From assembly GCA_015680685.1 (NCBI GenBank), contig MNCI01003893.1, positions 351,340 to 415,339 on the forward strand: a DNA stretch of 64,000 nt. Reading direction: 5' to 3'. Each line of letters begins with the position of its first letter. Position 1 is the first letter of the stretch. Source of the DNA: Gnetum montanum (Eukaryota; Streptophyta; Gnetopsida; Gnetales; Gnetaceae). The position numbers were made by a program, and so were the translations under genes. Below, piece by piece: positions 20,784 through 32,323 of this stretch. A model generated the notes under the pieces. It saw nothing but the letters and a program-made list of their open reading frames with translations. It was not told the origin of the DNA and did not search any database.

Positions 20784-21657
20784 TGATAAAGTCCATTTTT
20801 GTTTAGCTATCCAAAATCGTAGCACAAGCTGCATCATCACAAGCTGCATCATCGCATATGTGATATTGCAGATGATGTTTATGGCCTATAAATACAACAC
20901 TTAAAGTGCACAAATTCGCAAGAGATTTCATTTCATAGTTGCGAAACCTTTTCAGTTTGTTTTCGTAAATTTAGTCTTTACCACTTAGAAATGTATCTCC
21001 GCAATGTGGCACTGAGTAATTGTATGGTGTCTTTATTTGAGTGGATTGTACTTGGACACACAATTCATGACTAGCAATAAAGATCAAGATTGTTTATCTT
21101 CATTGTAGCATACACTTAGTTTTTTTTCTGTTTACTTAGAATAATTGTTCCTATTTTCCCTAGTTAATCATTTACTTTACAAGCACTTTCTTTTACATGT
21201 TGAAAGTTAGCAGGATGGATACAATTGGTTTAGAGTGCTAAGTGTAGTTATCTGGTAACCCAGTAATGTTATCACTCAATACACCCAGTAGTGGTACACT
21301 TGGTAAGCCCAATGATGACTACATGATTCCAAGGCATGTACAATAGACTAGGACTAGATATCCATTGCCATAGGATACAATAGATTTGTTTACTATTTTA
21401 CTTAGATTTAGAAACTATTTCCGTTTCATCATGTTCACTAGGAGTAGCGATGACCCAACAACATCAATTATCATATACCTCACTATGAGCTAAACCATAC
21501 ACATAAACTTCACTAGGTCCACGTAGAAAGACAACGATCTCAAACTTAAACCAATTACTAGCATATTCACATTGCCTCGTCCATGGATTATGATCTGGTT
21601 GCACATGAATGCCTGTGACTTGTATGGTTGGGTGTTGGATTAACCCATCACTCATCA
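20784..21657 (+). repeat. 5' LTR of AT5
   Basis: 874 bp from TGATAAAGTCC to CTCATCA. It has a CCTATAAATAC TATA-like box (about 20885), AGCAATAAAGATCAAG polyadenylation-like wording (about 21073) and repeated CCCAGTA words (21250-21310). The primer site after it is damaged: ACTATTGCTAGGGACAAG lacks the TGGC start. Confidence 0.8.
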
Positions 21658-21786
21658 ACTATTGCTAGGGACAAGCCAATGTATGCTAAGTAATTGATTT
21701 CATAAAGTTTGTTGTATCAAATTTCAAAGCTAAAATTCATAACCTAAATAATCAGACACACTTAACCAAACATCTTAAACCGTGAC

Positions 21787-23343
21787 ATGGCTTCAAACAA
21801 GGATACATCATCACCTACTAAAGAGACAAAAAGAGGCAATGATAAAATTAGTGATGAAGAAGAATGGAGTATGCCAATGCAAGCAAGAATCTCGTATGCT
21901 CATCACAATCCTTATTATCTCAATTTTACTTTCATCTTTTACCAAGATAGACAACTAAGATGGAGATATCTTCAAGGTAAAATTGTTCTTCCTCTAGAAT
22001 GCTTAGCACCCATCATGCTTCAGATAACTCTAAGGGGCATGAATCTAAGAAGGGTACTTGATGGGTATCATGTGACCAAACACATGACATGACCCTATCA
22101 ACCCAGTGAGGAGCAAGTAAAGAGAGATGTTGCCATGGAAATCAAACATGTTCAAAATAAGGGAAAGAAAGTCAACTCTCCTATTATCTTAGAAGAGCTT
22201 GATTGTGATGCATTCATTACTGAGCAACTCCATCAAAATCATGAATTCCATTCACAAACACCTATCATCCGATTAGAGGAACTTGTCAAAGTTCAACTGC
22301 ACTCCACCCTAGTAGAGACACCTAAGAAGGAGGCAACTGACTCAAAGTATAAGCAGGACTCAAGGCCAAGAGTTTCTGTCAGATCCTATATAGAAGAATG
22401 TTGGAGTCATGCAAGGAGAACAAGTTGACACTATTCTCCTACTGCCTCATACTCATCCTTACGATCATCAATGAACTCTGATAGGAGAAGGCTAAGGCAC
22501 CAAGACCATGACAGGGAGGAGAGAAGGATTCATAATCACCATGACTATTGCTTAAGGCATTTAGATGAGGAAGATGAAGGTTATGAACGAAGAAGATGTA
22601 GCAATTGAGGAGAAGATCGTGAAAGGTATGAGTACAGAAGGAGGCACTACTACAACAGAGCACGCAAACCTGATCATGATGATGAACCCCTAATGATAAC
22701 CCGTAGCATGATTAACATCCAAGAAGCTATTTACATTCCTACCAAACACAAGAGGGATAGTTGTATCAAATAACTCAATATGAATAACATGCCAAGATTT
22801 GAGTGTGATTATAATGCTGATTTGCAATACCACCTCCAAGCTTTCCATGATGTCTGCTTCCTACAAAACATTGAAAGTGATTGGTAGAAGTTGAAATTGT
22901 TCCCACAAACACTTGTGAAAGAGGCAGAGAGCTAGTATATATTACTCAAACCTAAATCAATCAGAAGATGAAGCACCATGTTAGAGATCTTTAATGACAA
23001 ATATCAAACCTACTCATGGATGTCCAATTTAAGAAAACAAATCCAAGGATGATAGCAAGGGATTCATGTAATCCTTGATGCAGTAATGGGCAAGTACTAT
23101 TCACTATTGCATAGATGCCCCAAGCCATGGATTCTCATAATAAGAACAACTAAGGCACATTGTAGATGAGTTAGAAATAATATCAAAGAGACCCTTGGGG
23201 TTTATGCCCAAGGTTGATTATTTGAAATGACTGCTCATCGAATTTAGAGACTAGTTAACCAAGTGGCGAAGGAAGAAGATGAGCTAAGAAAAAGAAAATT
23301 AGCTAAAGAATATAATAGAGACCCGTCCATTAGGAAAAGAGAG
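21787..23343 (+). pseudogene. gag of AT5, part 1 (interrupted)
   Basis: It starts MASNKDTSSPTKETKRG. Next come YYLNFTFIFYQDRQLRWRYL (about 21915-21970), stops near 22090, a variable charged region with SRPRVSVRSY (22360) and a His- and Arg-rich stretch. The capsid-like domain follows (about 22840-23230; FHDVCFLQNIESDW and ending LGVYAQG), then KEEDELRKRK and YNRDPSIRK. AT6 cuts the reading at 23343. Many stops are present. Confidence 0.75.
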
Positions 23344-24208
23344 TAATGAGTGGCAAGGTACCCCTATGCCCAACCATATGAATCACAAGCATTCATGTGC
23401 AATCCAATCGAATTTCGTAGAGTGTAATTACTAAGTACACCAAAGCTAAACAGTATGTGTGTGTTATTCATTCGTTGTCTTCCCAGTCCCACTTGTGGAA
23501 TGCAATTGTATGGTTAAGTGTGATTGAGACATAAGATTTTTATTATTTTATGTTTTATCAAATTACTCGCCTAGAACAAGAGTAAAAGTAAGAGTGATTA
23601 AATGCTGAGTAAACTATGGTCTAAATCTAGCCTAACACAAGTAACCGTTCCCACTTCCTGAACACATCCTAAACTTTGTGCAAACACTACTAGGCTGTCA
23701 AACATTAACCATTTCTGAGCTACCAAGTGTCACACATATGTTCGAAGGGGTCGTGCTTATGTATTTTAATGAGTTGCTTAATTAATCAAAATTAATTATT
23801 GCATAAATAACATTAAATGTAAATTGCATGAAATCACAATATATAAATGCATAAGAAAGAAAGTCTCAAGTGCTGCAAAGAATGAATCAAAGAGTTCGTC
23901 TTTATTGCCAACATAATGGTGTGTTCAGGTACATCAATGCTTGAATAAAGATCCGTTCACACTTAGACCTCCTTATGTGGGCACTTGGAAAATATTCTAA
24001 CTCTCAAATGGACAAACTGCAAGAGTTTCACTACTTGATTGCCAAAAACTACTCTAAGCCTGGGGGCTATATTTATAAACCCAGGAGTAACCCTGTGATA
24101 TTGAATGTATGATATTACATCTTGGGCCACAATATTGCGTACCCAATATCATGTGCCCAATATCGCGGCCACCCTGATATCAGAGTGTATGAAAAGCACA
24201 ATTTATCG
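23344..24208 (-). repeat. 3' LTR of AT6
   Basis: It starts TAATGAG (TGATGAG changed) and ends TTTATCG (TTTATCA changed). It matches 39976-40833. In sense it has repeated CAATATTG and GATATC words near the start and a TTTATAAATATAG TATA-like box (about 24066-24078). Confidence 0.85.
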
Positions 24209-24924
24209 TACCCCCACGACTGAATGAAAACTCATCCTCAAGTATAAAAGAAGAGGAACAAGTCCTTTACAAAATATATTAGGGGGTGTGGATGATTTGA
24301 CTGACATGTAGAGTGACACAAAGAAAACAAACAAATACAAAAGTGCCCGAGCATACAATATCACAATTGTGTACAAAATTGGGTGTTCATGACAACAGGA
24401 AAGAACACCCTCGGATCCAATGGAAATCCAACCCCTCTTGGCAATAGAAGGATGAGGGAGAGGTAGAAGAGATCCAACAATCATGAATAATCTTCTGCAA
24501 GTGATATTTTTGTATCCCTTTGGTGAAGACAGTCTCGCTTCTAGTCCATGCTCCCCACTACAACCACAACAAAATCAAGGATTAGTATATAAAGTGTAAT
24601 AGATAATGGTTGAATACCTTGTCTCATCGGTGATTTTATCTATCTGAGTTGTGATTGTAATAGATTGGTTGCTTGATAGTGTTAGTGGGAAGACTGACGA
24701 ATGGGTTAAGTAAGAGAAGTGGTCCATAAAATTCAAAAAAATTTTAACACAAGGAATACTGGAAAGAAGGTATAGACATTCACAACAACAATAATAAAAA
24801 GAATAAATTCACTAAAAAATAGTTATGAAGATGCACACAATTGGATGCCATTGATGGGGTAAATAAAAAGAACTTGATTGTAACAATGTCTAAGGGTAAA
24901 GAACTTAACTTAACCATACCAAAA

Positions 24925-24981
24925 GATATGCAAGTGGGTCCTCCCCAATGCAGGCACAGGCCTTTTATGCCCTTGCATAAC
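24925..24981 (-). other. Conserved inverted-repeat structure (AT6 copy)
   Basis: The arms GATATGCAAG and CTTGCATAAC pair at 9 of 10 positions. Inside, AGGC and GCCT flank a 4-base loop, and GGGTCC on the plus strand faces a GGG-containing stretch. Confidence 0.7.
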
Positions 24982-25424
24982 TTCAAACCAAGGTGTCTAT
25001 GGGCTCCATGGATGATTAATGGTTACGGAAAGTTAAGTACAAAAACCCAAAAGTAACTAACTAAGAAACTCAACACATCAAACCAAAACATTGAATCAAA
25101 ACATGAAACCAGTAGTGAGGTGAGGCATGAAAAGCATAGATGGATGATAGAGAGAATGGAATGGAGTTCCTAATTATGGTCACATGAAGTCCCTTGTGAA
25201 GTTTGTGATTACATGACTTGGTAGGATTCATCCTCGATCCATACCAAAACCAACCACTTTCAATGACTTCACATCAACATTCTAAGGTTAGTCCATCTCC
25301 TAAGACACAAGAATGCTCCCACAAGACAAATATTGTTCCAAATTGGAGAGAAAGTAGGAAGTGAGACTTAGTTAGAGGAGACAAGACAAGTTCCATAACT
25401 AGTGCTTGTAGTCCTTTTATTTGG

Positions 25425-25613
25425 TCTAAGGGATGTGCTTTGAATTCAAATGTTTTTGTTTTTGTTTTTTTTTTTCTTGAATGGGAACCACACCATGCAA
25501 AGACCCATGCATTTTTCACATTTATTTTTGTCCAAGGGGTGTGCTTTGAATCCTTGTATTCTTTTTCTTTTCTTTTTTCTTTTTTTTGAGAAGGACTACA
25601 CCATGCAAGGACT
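25425..25613 (-). repeat. Two tandem GTGTG modules (AT6)
   Basis: Each unit begins CTAAGGGRTGTGCTTTGAAT on the plus strand, runs through a T-rich core and ends CACCATGCAARGAC. The units are 25425-25510 and 25531-25613. In sense the ends read GCATGGTGTGGT and AGCACACCCC, so GGTGTG can pair with CACACC across an A-rich loop. AT10 also has two units; AT7 and AT9 have one. Confidence 0.7.
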
Positions 25614-26039
25614 TATTTGACTTCCTATTGTGGAATGACGCAAAATGCTGAGAAGCACATGAGAACACTCCTACACAAAGGAAAATAGAAAAGCACGAAG
25701 AATACTACATCCCTTTGAAGCCACACCCTCTTCAAACCTTTGATTCCTTCCCAATTCTGGAAACTACACAAGTCACCAATTTATTAAGGTTGCATTAATG
25801 AAGAAGGGACTACACATTTCCAAACAAGAAAAACCATAGAGTATGTGGATGGGTGGATGATGTGGACTCACTATCTGTTACATGAAAAGAAACCATGTCC
25901 CAGTCATCAATAATGACATTCAAAGTCAGAAACCAGACATCAATAATCAAATTACAAATGAAACATACCACCATCAAGTAGCACATTACCATTGTACCTG
26001 ACAACATATTAGCAAAAAGAGTAGAGAAACACATAAAAC

Positions 26040-26235
26040 ACTAGCAAACATAAAAAAAAAGTAAAAGAGTAGATAATAAATATTGAATATATTAACAATG
26101 GTGTAAAACAAAAACTTAGAAAATATCAATAACTTGAAAAACACAAATATGTAAACAAAGATGTAAAACAAAGAATATGAAAACAAAAAGTTGTAAAACC
26201 AAAAATGTGTAAAACAAAAAGGTCAAAAGAATGAG
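26040..26235 (-). repeat. Periodic T-rich tract after pol (AT6)
   Basis: The plus strand repeats (GT)GTAAAACAAAAA at intervals of roughly 15-35 bp, so the element's RNA would read UUUUUGUUUUACA repeatedly. It sits directly behind the pol end, as in AT7 and AT10. Confidence 0.6.
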
Positions 26236-26250
26236 GAACCACATAAAGAG

Positions 26251-29200
26251 TTAGTATGGGTGGCCATCTCTCCCACGATTAAGTTGAAAGGGGGAGATTT
26301 GAAAGATTAAGCATAGTTGTCTATCTGGTGAGGTGTTTGTCAAGTTGGTTGGCTTGGACTCATGGAAAGGTTTCACTTGTTGGATGTTGACTAAGTGTTT
26401 CTTATTTGAGTTGTCAAGTTCGTAGATGATCATGGCCCTAGATGGAAAAGTCTCATCAATAATGTAAGGTCCTTCCCACAACGTTTGAAATTTGGTTTGT
26501 TGGGGTACATGTGCAGGATTCCAATAGAGGACCTTGTCTCCTGGTTGAAACTTGACTTTTCTTATTTTGAGGTCATGTTGTTTCTTGTTGAATGCCTTAT
26601 GCATTTTGTTGGATGACAAGGCCATTAACTAATTTTTTTCTACCAAGTTGAGGTCCATTAATCATTCTTTCTATGCTAGACTTAGATTTAGGTCAAGGTC
26701 ACAGGCTGTAGAGAGTGTACAGAGCTCGGATTAGATGGGCAGTGTTGGTAGTTTTCCGTACACAAGCTCATAGGGAGAATAAACTATGGGAAGCTTCCAT
26801 GTGGAGCGATAGGCCAAAAGGGCATCACTTAATTTGGTGCTCTAATCCATTTGGTATTTGCTAATGATGTGCATTAAAATTTTTGTGATCTCCCAATTAG
26901 TAACCTCAGCTTGACCATTGGCTTGGGGGTGATATGGTGTTGTGAGTTTATGCTCAACCCCCAAGTGCTGCATTAGTTTCTGGAAAGTGGCACCTGTAAA
27001 ATGAGTTCCATTATCAGAAATTAACACATGAGGTACACCAAACTTGTTTATGATATTTTTTGTACAAACCCAGCAGCAGTGGTGGATGTATAGTCGATGA
27101 TGGCTACTGCTTCTATCCACTTGGTGCAATAGTCAACTGCAACTATGATATATGCCTTTCCATTTGATAAAGGTGCGATGGGACCCATAAAGTCAATGCC
27201 CCAAATATCAAATGGCTCAAGAGGTTGAATCCATTGCTGTGGCCCCTTCATTTGAGCTATCATTCCACCATCCCTCTGGCAACAATCACAAGCATGGATG
27301 AATTGGTGTGCATCCTTGAAGATTGTTGGCCAATAATACCCTACCATACGAATTTTTATGGCCATGCATCTCCCAACATAATGGCCCCCACAAGGGCCTT
27401 CAAGGCCATCAGGATAGACTTTGTAAAGGTTTTCATTAATTTCCATGAAATGTTTGAACCAATGAAGAAACTATTATTTTTTTCTAGTGTCTAGCCCTTG
27501 CAACAGTTCTCGCTTGAGCAGATAAGTGAGGATGGTTTCATACCATTTTGGTTCATTGGGAATTTATGCATTAATAGCCCTTGCAAGGAGAGATTCATTA
27601 GGGAATTGATCAGATAAGGGGCTCTCTTTCTCCTTATCGTCCCATCTTAGTCGCGATAAGTGATCTGCGACCACATTCTCCACACCTTTTTGATCTACCA
27701 TCGTGAGATCAAACTCCTACAAAATCACAAGCCACCATATGACACGGGGGCTCATCGTTGATTTATTTATTAGAAACTAGATGGCGCTATGATCTGTGTG
27801 CATGAACACTTTATAGCCAAGCACATAGTTCTTGAACTTCTCTAAGGCGAATACCACTACCATCAACTCTTTTTCTATGGTGGTGTAGTTTAGTTGTGCA
27901 CCTGCAATGCTCCAACTTGCACAATGAATGTAATATGGACATTTTTGATCATCCATCTATGTAAGCACTGCCCCCAAAGCATAATTCAATGCATCGGTCA
28001 TCACATGAAATAGTTTGGACCAATCAGGTACTTGTAGAATGGGGATTTAAATAAGCTTTTGTTTCAGTTACTGAAATGCTATTTCACATGTAGGGGTCCA
28101 GATGAACAATACATCCTTCTTTCTCAATTCTACCAATGACTTGGCAATTTTGGAAAAATTATGGATGAAGCGTCAATAGTAGCCAGTGTGACCAAGGAAT
28201 GATTGTACTTCTTTAATTGTTTCAAGTTGGTGGGTTATTCCTTTGATGAACCTTATTTTTTTCAGGTTCACCTCGATTCCTACTTTTGAAATACAATGCC
28301 CCAAGACTATACCTTCCTAGACCATAAGATGGCTCTTTTGCCAATTAAGTCGGAGGTTTTTTTCGACACATCTATTCAACACCTACTCAAGACGATCCAA
28401 GGCTTGCTCAAATGTAGCTCTGTAGGTAGAAAAATCATCCATGAAGACTTCTACCCCACTACGAATTTATTGTTGGAAAATGCTAAGAACTAATCGTTGA
28501 AATGTGGCTGGGGCATTACATAAACCAAATGGCATCTAATGGTCAGCAAAAGTCCCCTAAGGACTTGTGAAGGTCGTCTTTTCCTGGTCCTCTAGTGCAA
28601 TCTGGATTTGGTTATAACTACTATAACCATCCAGAAAGCTGTAATAACTATGCCCAAAAATGGTGTCTAGCACTTGGTTAACAAAAGGCAACAGAAAATG
28701 ATCTTTGAAAGTTGTCATATTAAGCAGTTGGAAGTCAAAGCACACATGCCATTTGCCTTCTTTCTTGGGTACGATCACAAGTGGGCTAACCCACTCACTT
28801 TGTATGATAAGGTAGATGAATCTTACCTTGAGGAGTTGTTCAATCTCCTCGTTGACAATCTACTTTAATTTGGGATTCAGACATCGTTGCGATCATTGCT
28901 TCGGCTTAACGGTAGGGTCAGTGTATATTTGGTGTTAGCATATTCTTGGATCTATCCTAGTGAGCTTAAAATATGACCAGGCAATGGCTGCTAACCATTT
29001 TTTCACAACTTTTATCAACATTCTCTTTTGCACTATAGCAAGCTTGGCATTAATGATGATTGGCCTTTCATTTTTCAAGAATACATACTCCATTCCAACT
29101 AGTAGTTTCTTCAATTCAAGGGGCTTTTGTTTAAAATTGTTAGACAATTCCAACTCTTCCCAATTGGCATCATCATTTGCTCCTTCGGAGAGATGGTGAT

Positions 29201-29336
29201 GAACTTGCTCGAGTTCATCCATACTTACAACATATTCATACATTAGGCCCTTAGTAGGTTCCATGCACAATGTACTACTACTACAATCAACTATCAGCCA
29301 CTGGGTGCCTTCTTGTTTTGTGGCTACTACGTACAT
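26251..29336 (-). pseudogene. pol (RT, RNase H, integrase) of AT6, decayed
   Basis: This region copies element RNA and inserts the DNA. RT: VPKKEGKWHVCFDFQLLN, FKDHFLLPFVNQVLD, YSFLDGYSSYNQIQIALED (28778-28557) and a catalytic box read as VFMDDF (about 28450-28430). RNase H lies around 27990-27740, stop-ridden. Integrase: HYVGRCMAIKIRMVGYYWP, CDCCQRDGG, WGIDFMGP and VAVDYCTKW (27446-27048), then LISDNGTHFTG and PQANGQAEVTN (27129-26842). So the three acidic catalytic residues (Asp, Asp, Glu) are present across a frameshift. The C-terminal part 26625-26251 has WEGPYII, a GPY/F-type module. The 29336-28935 stretch is the linker after protease. Confidence 0.9.
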
Positions 29337-29411
29337 GCATCTTTGAATTTTAGTTTCTAGTGCACACTACTTGCATGCAAAGATAGATGTTCGCTTTACT
29401 GACCATAACTT

Positions 29412-29999
29412 CTACACACAATGGCACCTTGAATCGTTGTACACAATACATGGAACCCTCTTTTTTATAATCTTTCCAAATTCATTTTCTATTGATATCT
29501 CCAAGTAAATATCTCTAATGTCCATTTTGGCATCAACGGTGTTTAACCATACCCTTCCCATAATAATTGGGAAGTCACCCTTGCAGTTCTCCACCTTGAT
29601 TACTAAGAAGTCAACAAGATATGACCACCCATAAACAATGGTTATGATGTCCTCAACCAATCCGAATGGAACAGTGATGGATTGGTTCACTAGTTCCAGT
29701 CGGATGTTGCTCTTGTTTAAAGGAGAAAGGTTCTACATTATGTACATCTCATGCGAGATCAAATTAACACCAAAACCAAAGTTAAGAAGAGCTTTACAAG
29801 GCTTATTCCTAGCAATTTGAAAATATACTAGGGGACTCCTAGGATCAGCTAATTTTCCAGGCAAGTTACTAACTTGAATCCAATCAGATATAGTATGGGT
29901 CAACATTATAATATGGATTTGAGAAGGATTTTGGCTTAAAGGGGACTCAGATGAAGGTGAGATTGAGAAAGGTGGAGGAGCAAGGTTACCAACCACCAA
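29412..29999 (-). pseudogene. Protease of AT6, active site lost
   Basis: The fold is recognisable: SDWIQVSNLPGKLADPRSP, then KALLNFGFGVNLISHEMY (about 29800-29740), SITVPFGLVEDIITIVYGWS and IIMGRVWLNTVDAKMDIRD (29690-29412). The active Asp-Ser-Gly is replaced by Asn-Phe-Gly, so this copy cannot be active. Confidence 0.85.
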
Positions 30000-31132
30000 T
30001 GTGTCTGAGGGCTTTAGTGGATTGCAAGGTCAAAAAAAATGTCTTTTCTTTTTTCGTGGTTCCAACCCATTTGATGGGTTAACTGATTGTAGATTAACCA
30101 CCCATGTAGTGTTCCTTTGCTATGGTTGGGTAGGCAATTCACCCTGCATGGGTGGAGCAGGTGGTAGTTATGTAAGAGGTGGGGGAGTAGGTGCAGGGAC
30201 AAGAGGTGCATGAAGATAGTAGATGGCATCCCTCCTTGGATAGGGCTATTGGCGTACTTCAGGAGGGTAGTGGTGAGGTTGGTACGCAGCAACATGGCCA
30301 AAGGAGTCCTATGGAGATGAAGGTTACTAAACATAGTAACCATAGGGATTTGGTTGTTGGTAAGGGTATTATTGTCTTAGAGGTGGCAATGCCCACAATT
30401 GTGGTTGCTGCCACTACTAATATAATTCACAGGGTTGCGGTGGAGTTCAACTTGGATAGTACTACTATGGTTGGTGGAACTATTAAGGATTGTCTTGTGG
30501 ATAAGGCAATCTTTTGGGTGTTATCCTTTGTACAAGTCGTGGATGCAAGGCATACACCCCAGATTTCTACAAGTGTGACACAATTAGGCAACATCCCTTG
30601 GGATGCTCATACTAGTGGACGTCACACCCACCATCGTCATCTGAGTTGCTATCCATAGCCATCTTTATTGCAGCCATTTTACGTTTACCCTTAGATATGG
30701 TATGTTCAACTTCCTTACATCTCCGGCGCTCGCACTCACCACTTTGCTCCTTAGACTCTTCAACAAATTTTTAGATAGCTTGAAACCTATTGTCCATGGA
30801 GTCCCATAATTGATCAACCTTAACCATGATTTTAGATTGCAATTTCTAGAGTGGTAAGGTTTTCTAATTAGCCACCTCATCTTTGGTGAATTCATCCTCA
30901 TTGTCACAAAATTAAACCTCCCTTTTTCGAATAGAAGGGTCTCTATTGTATTCTCATACACTTTTGAGTTTTCTCAATTCTTCCTCCTCCTTGGCTACTT
31001 GCTTAATTAATTTTTGAATCCAATGGGTGCTTAACTCTGTCAATCTCCCTTAGGCATAGATGCCAAGGGTTTTTCTCATTTTACTTTGCAACTTGTCTAT
31101 GATGTGGTGAAGTTGATCCAGCTGAGAGTATC
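30000..31132 (-). pseudogene. gag of AT6, 3' part
   Basis: It follows the AT7 insertion in the minus direction. It contains the remnant of the post-capsid helical part (30961-30665, frameshifted), the zinc knuckle region near 30630-30600 where the second Cys is lost (CDVH in place of CxxC, followed by a stop), GVYALHPRL, and a proline- and tyrosine-rich region to about 30000 with a decayed FF..R basic motif before protease. Confidence 0.75.
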
Positions 31133-31162
31133 CATGGTGATGAGACGCGACATGCATTGTGC

Positions 31163-31205
31163 CGCGATATCGCGTCTTTCCCTGCGATATCGCGTACGCG
31201 ATATC
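31163..31205. repeat. GATATC palindromes in AT7 U3
   Basis: CGCGATATCGCG (31163-31174) is a perfect 12-bp palindrome. 31186-31205 is a perfect 20-bp palindrome, GATATCGCGT followed by its reverse complement. Both lie between the LTR end and the TATA-like box. Confidence 0.9.
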
Positions 31206-31223
31206 ACGGTCCACCGCCATATC

Positions 31224-31230
31224 TATAATT
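31224..31230 (+). promoter_or_regulatory. TATA-like box of AT7
   Basis: CTATAATTAAGAGG sits 87 bp into the LTR. TATAAATA-type words occupy the same position in AT1, AT5, AT6 and AT10, so this is the likely U3 promoter. Confidence 0.5.
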
Positions 31231-31397
31231 AAGAGGTGGCACTCCCTTCATTTCCCAATCCTGGCTAGAAGTAGCGAAGCTCTGGCAGATTGATCACTCC
31301 AGAGTTAGAATTTTTCCCATGTGCCCGCAGTAGGAGTCCTAGAGTGAACGGCTCTTTATTCGAGCAGCTTGTAACCTGAACCCAAGTTGTGTACGGC

Positions 31398-31403
31398 AAT
31401 AAA
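31398..31403 (+). terminator. Polyadenylation signal of AT7 LTR
   Basis: AATAAA within GGCAATAAAGACGAAC. The wording GRCAATAAAGAYSAA recurs in LTRs of all subfamilies here, with AATAAG in AT3 and AT9, which supports a real function. Confidence 0.65.
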
Positions 31404-31477
31404 GACGAACTTGATTGGATAAACCTTGCAGTACATGGTTTTATTGTTGTTTATTTACTGCTTTCCTAGTGCGCACA

Positions 31478-31755
31478 AGTACGACTTGATTACGAGCGTC
31501 TACGGACGTGTACGGCTAGTCAAGGAATCGGCTGCTTGTCGCAACGCATGAGTACGACTTGATTACGAGCATTGGCTGCTTGGTAACCCAGTAGCGTATT
31601 CCAGGATTCTGCGCTTGGTAATCCCAGTGGTAGTCCAATGTGTACGGCTAGTTAAGGAATCGGCTGCTCATCGCTAGGCTAGAACGTGTGATAAGTATGA
31701 CTTGGCTACAAGCATCCACGGGTGTGTACGGCTAGCCAAGGAATCGGCTGCTTAT
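31478..31755 (+). repeat. Internal repeats of AT7 LTR
   Basis: GTGTACGGCTAGTCAAGGAA plus TCGGCTGCT and a short tail occurs at 31508-31540, 31640-31672 and 31724-31755. AGTACGACTTGATTACGAGC occurs at 31478 and 31551, with a diverged copy near 31695. The assembly gap in the 3' LTR covers exactly this region. Confidence 0.85.
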
Positions 31756-32180
31756 CACACTTAAGCTAAATAGGTGCCTCAGTACGACCACTTCGAGCAC
31801 TTGCGTTACGTGTGGTGATCCCAGTAACGATTAGCGTTTGGTAGCCACAGTTGCATAGTTCAGGGTGTGTCCGGTACGTGGGAACGGATGCTGACGCTAG
31901 TTAATTTAGACTTAGGACATTAGTTAGAGTTAGTTAGTTTCTCAACCCTTTCTCTCATAGCTTAGGAGATAAACCTGAAAAATAACAAAAAAAATCACAT
32001 ACCTCAGACTTGCTTAACCATACACCGTGACACTTACAAGTAAGCCTGGGAAGACAACAAACGATTAACCCCAAGTGTTTCTTGTGGTGTTAAGGCATTT
32101 AGTCTGCGAAGTTCGACAGGATCGCGTGTGCACGCTCGTATTCGTATGGTTGAGTGTAGGGGTACCTCGCCACTCATCAT

Positions 32181-32198
32181 TGGCACCGTTGCCGGGGA
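32181..32198 (+). promoter_or_regulatory. Primer-binding site (AT7)
   Basis: TGGCACCGTTGCCGGGGA matches the complement of the tRNA-Asp 3' end at 17 of 18 positions. It is the best preserved in the window. Confidence 0.9.
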
Positions 32199-32323
32199 CT
32201 AAGTGTTTTCATGCCAATTGAACATAAGGGATATCACTCACATCGTTGTGAGCTTAAACGAACCTTCGGGTTAATCAATTACTTAAGAACATAAAAAATG
32301 GTAGAAATTGCACACCATTAAAA

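Larger units (their letters stand above)
24209..26250 (-). other. 3' noncoding region of AT6
   Basis: No gene is visible. In the element's direction it holds a T-rich tract (26235-26040), two GTGTG modules (25613-25425), the inverted-repeat structure (24981-24925), an acceptor-like site (ATACTAATCC to GGTTGTAG, AG at 24559-24558) and the polypurine tract next to the LTR. Only a very short frame follows the acceptor. PPT2 was not found here. Confidence 0.7.
31138..32179 (+). repeat. 5' LTR of AT7
   Basis: 1042 bp, TGATGAG to CTCATCA. In order it carries GATATC palindromes (31163-31205), TATAATT (31224-31230), an AATAAA site (31398-31403), three copies of a 32-33-bp repeat and several TTGGTAAYCCCAGT words. 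It is longer than the LTRs of older relatives (about 830-950 bp) because of the internal repeats. Confidence 0.93.

Noticed and set aside
30191-30658. Plus-strand open frame of 155 codons
   Set aside because: It is antisense to the proline-rich and knuckle part of AT6 gag and has no family resemblance.
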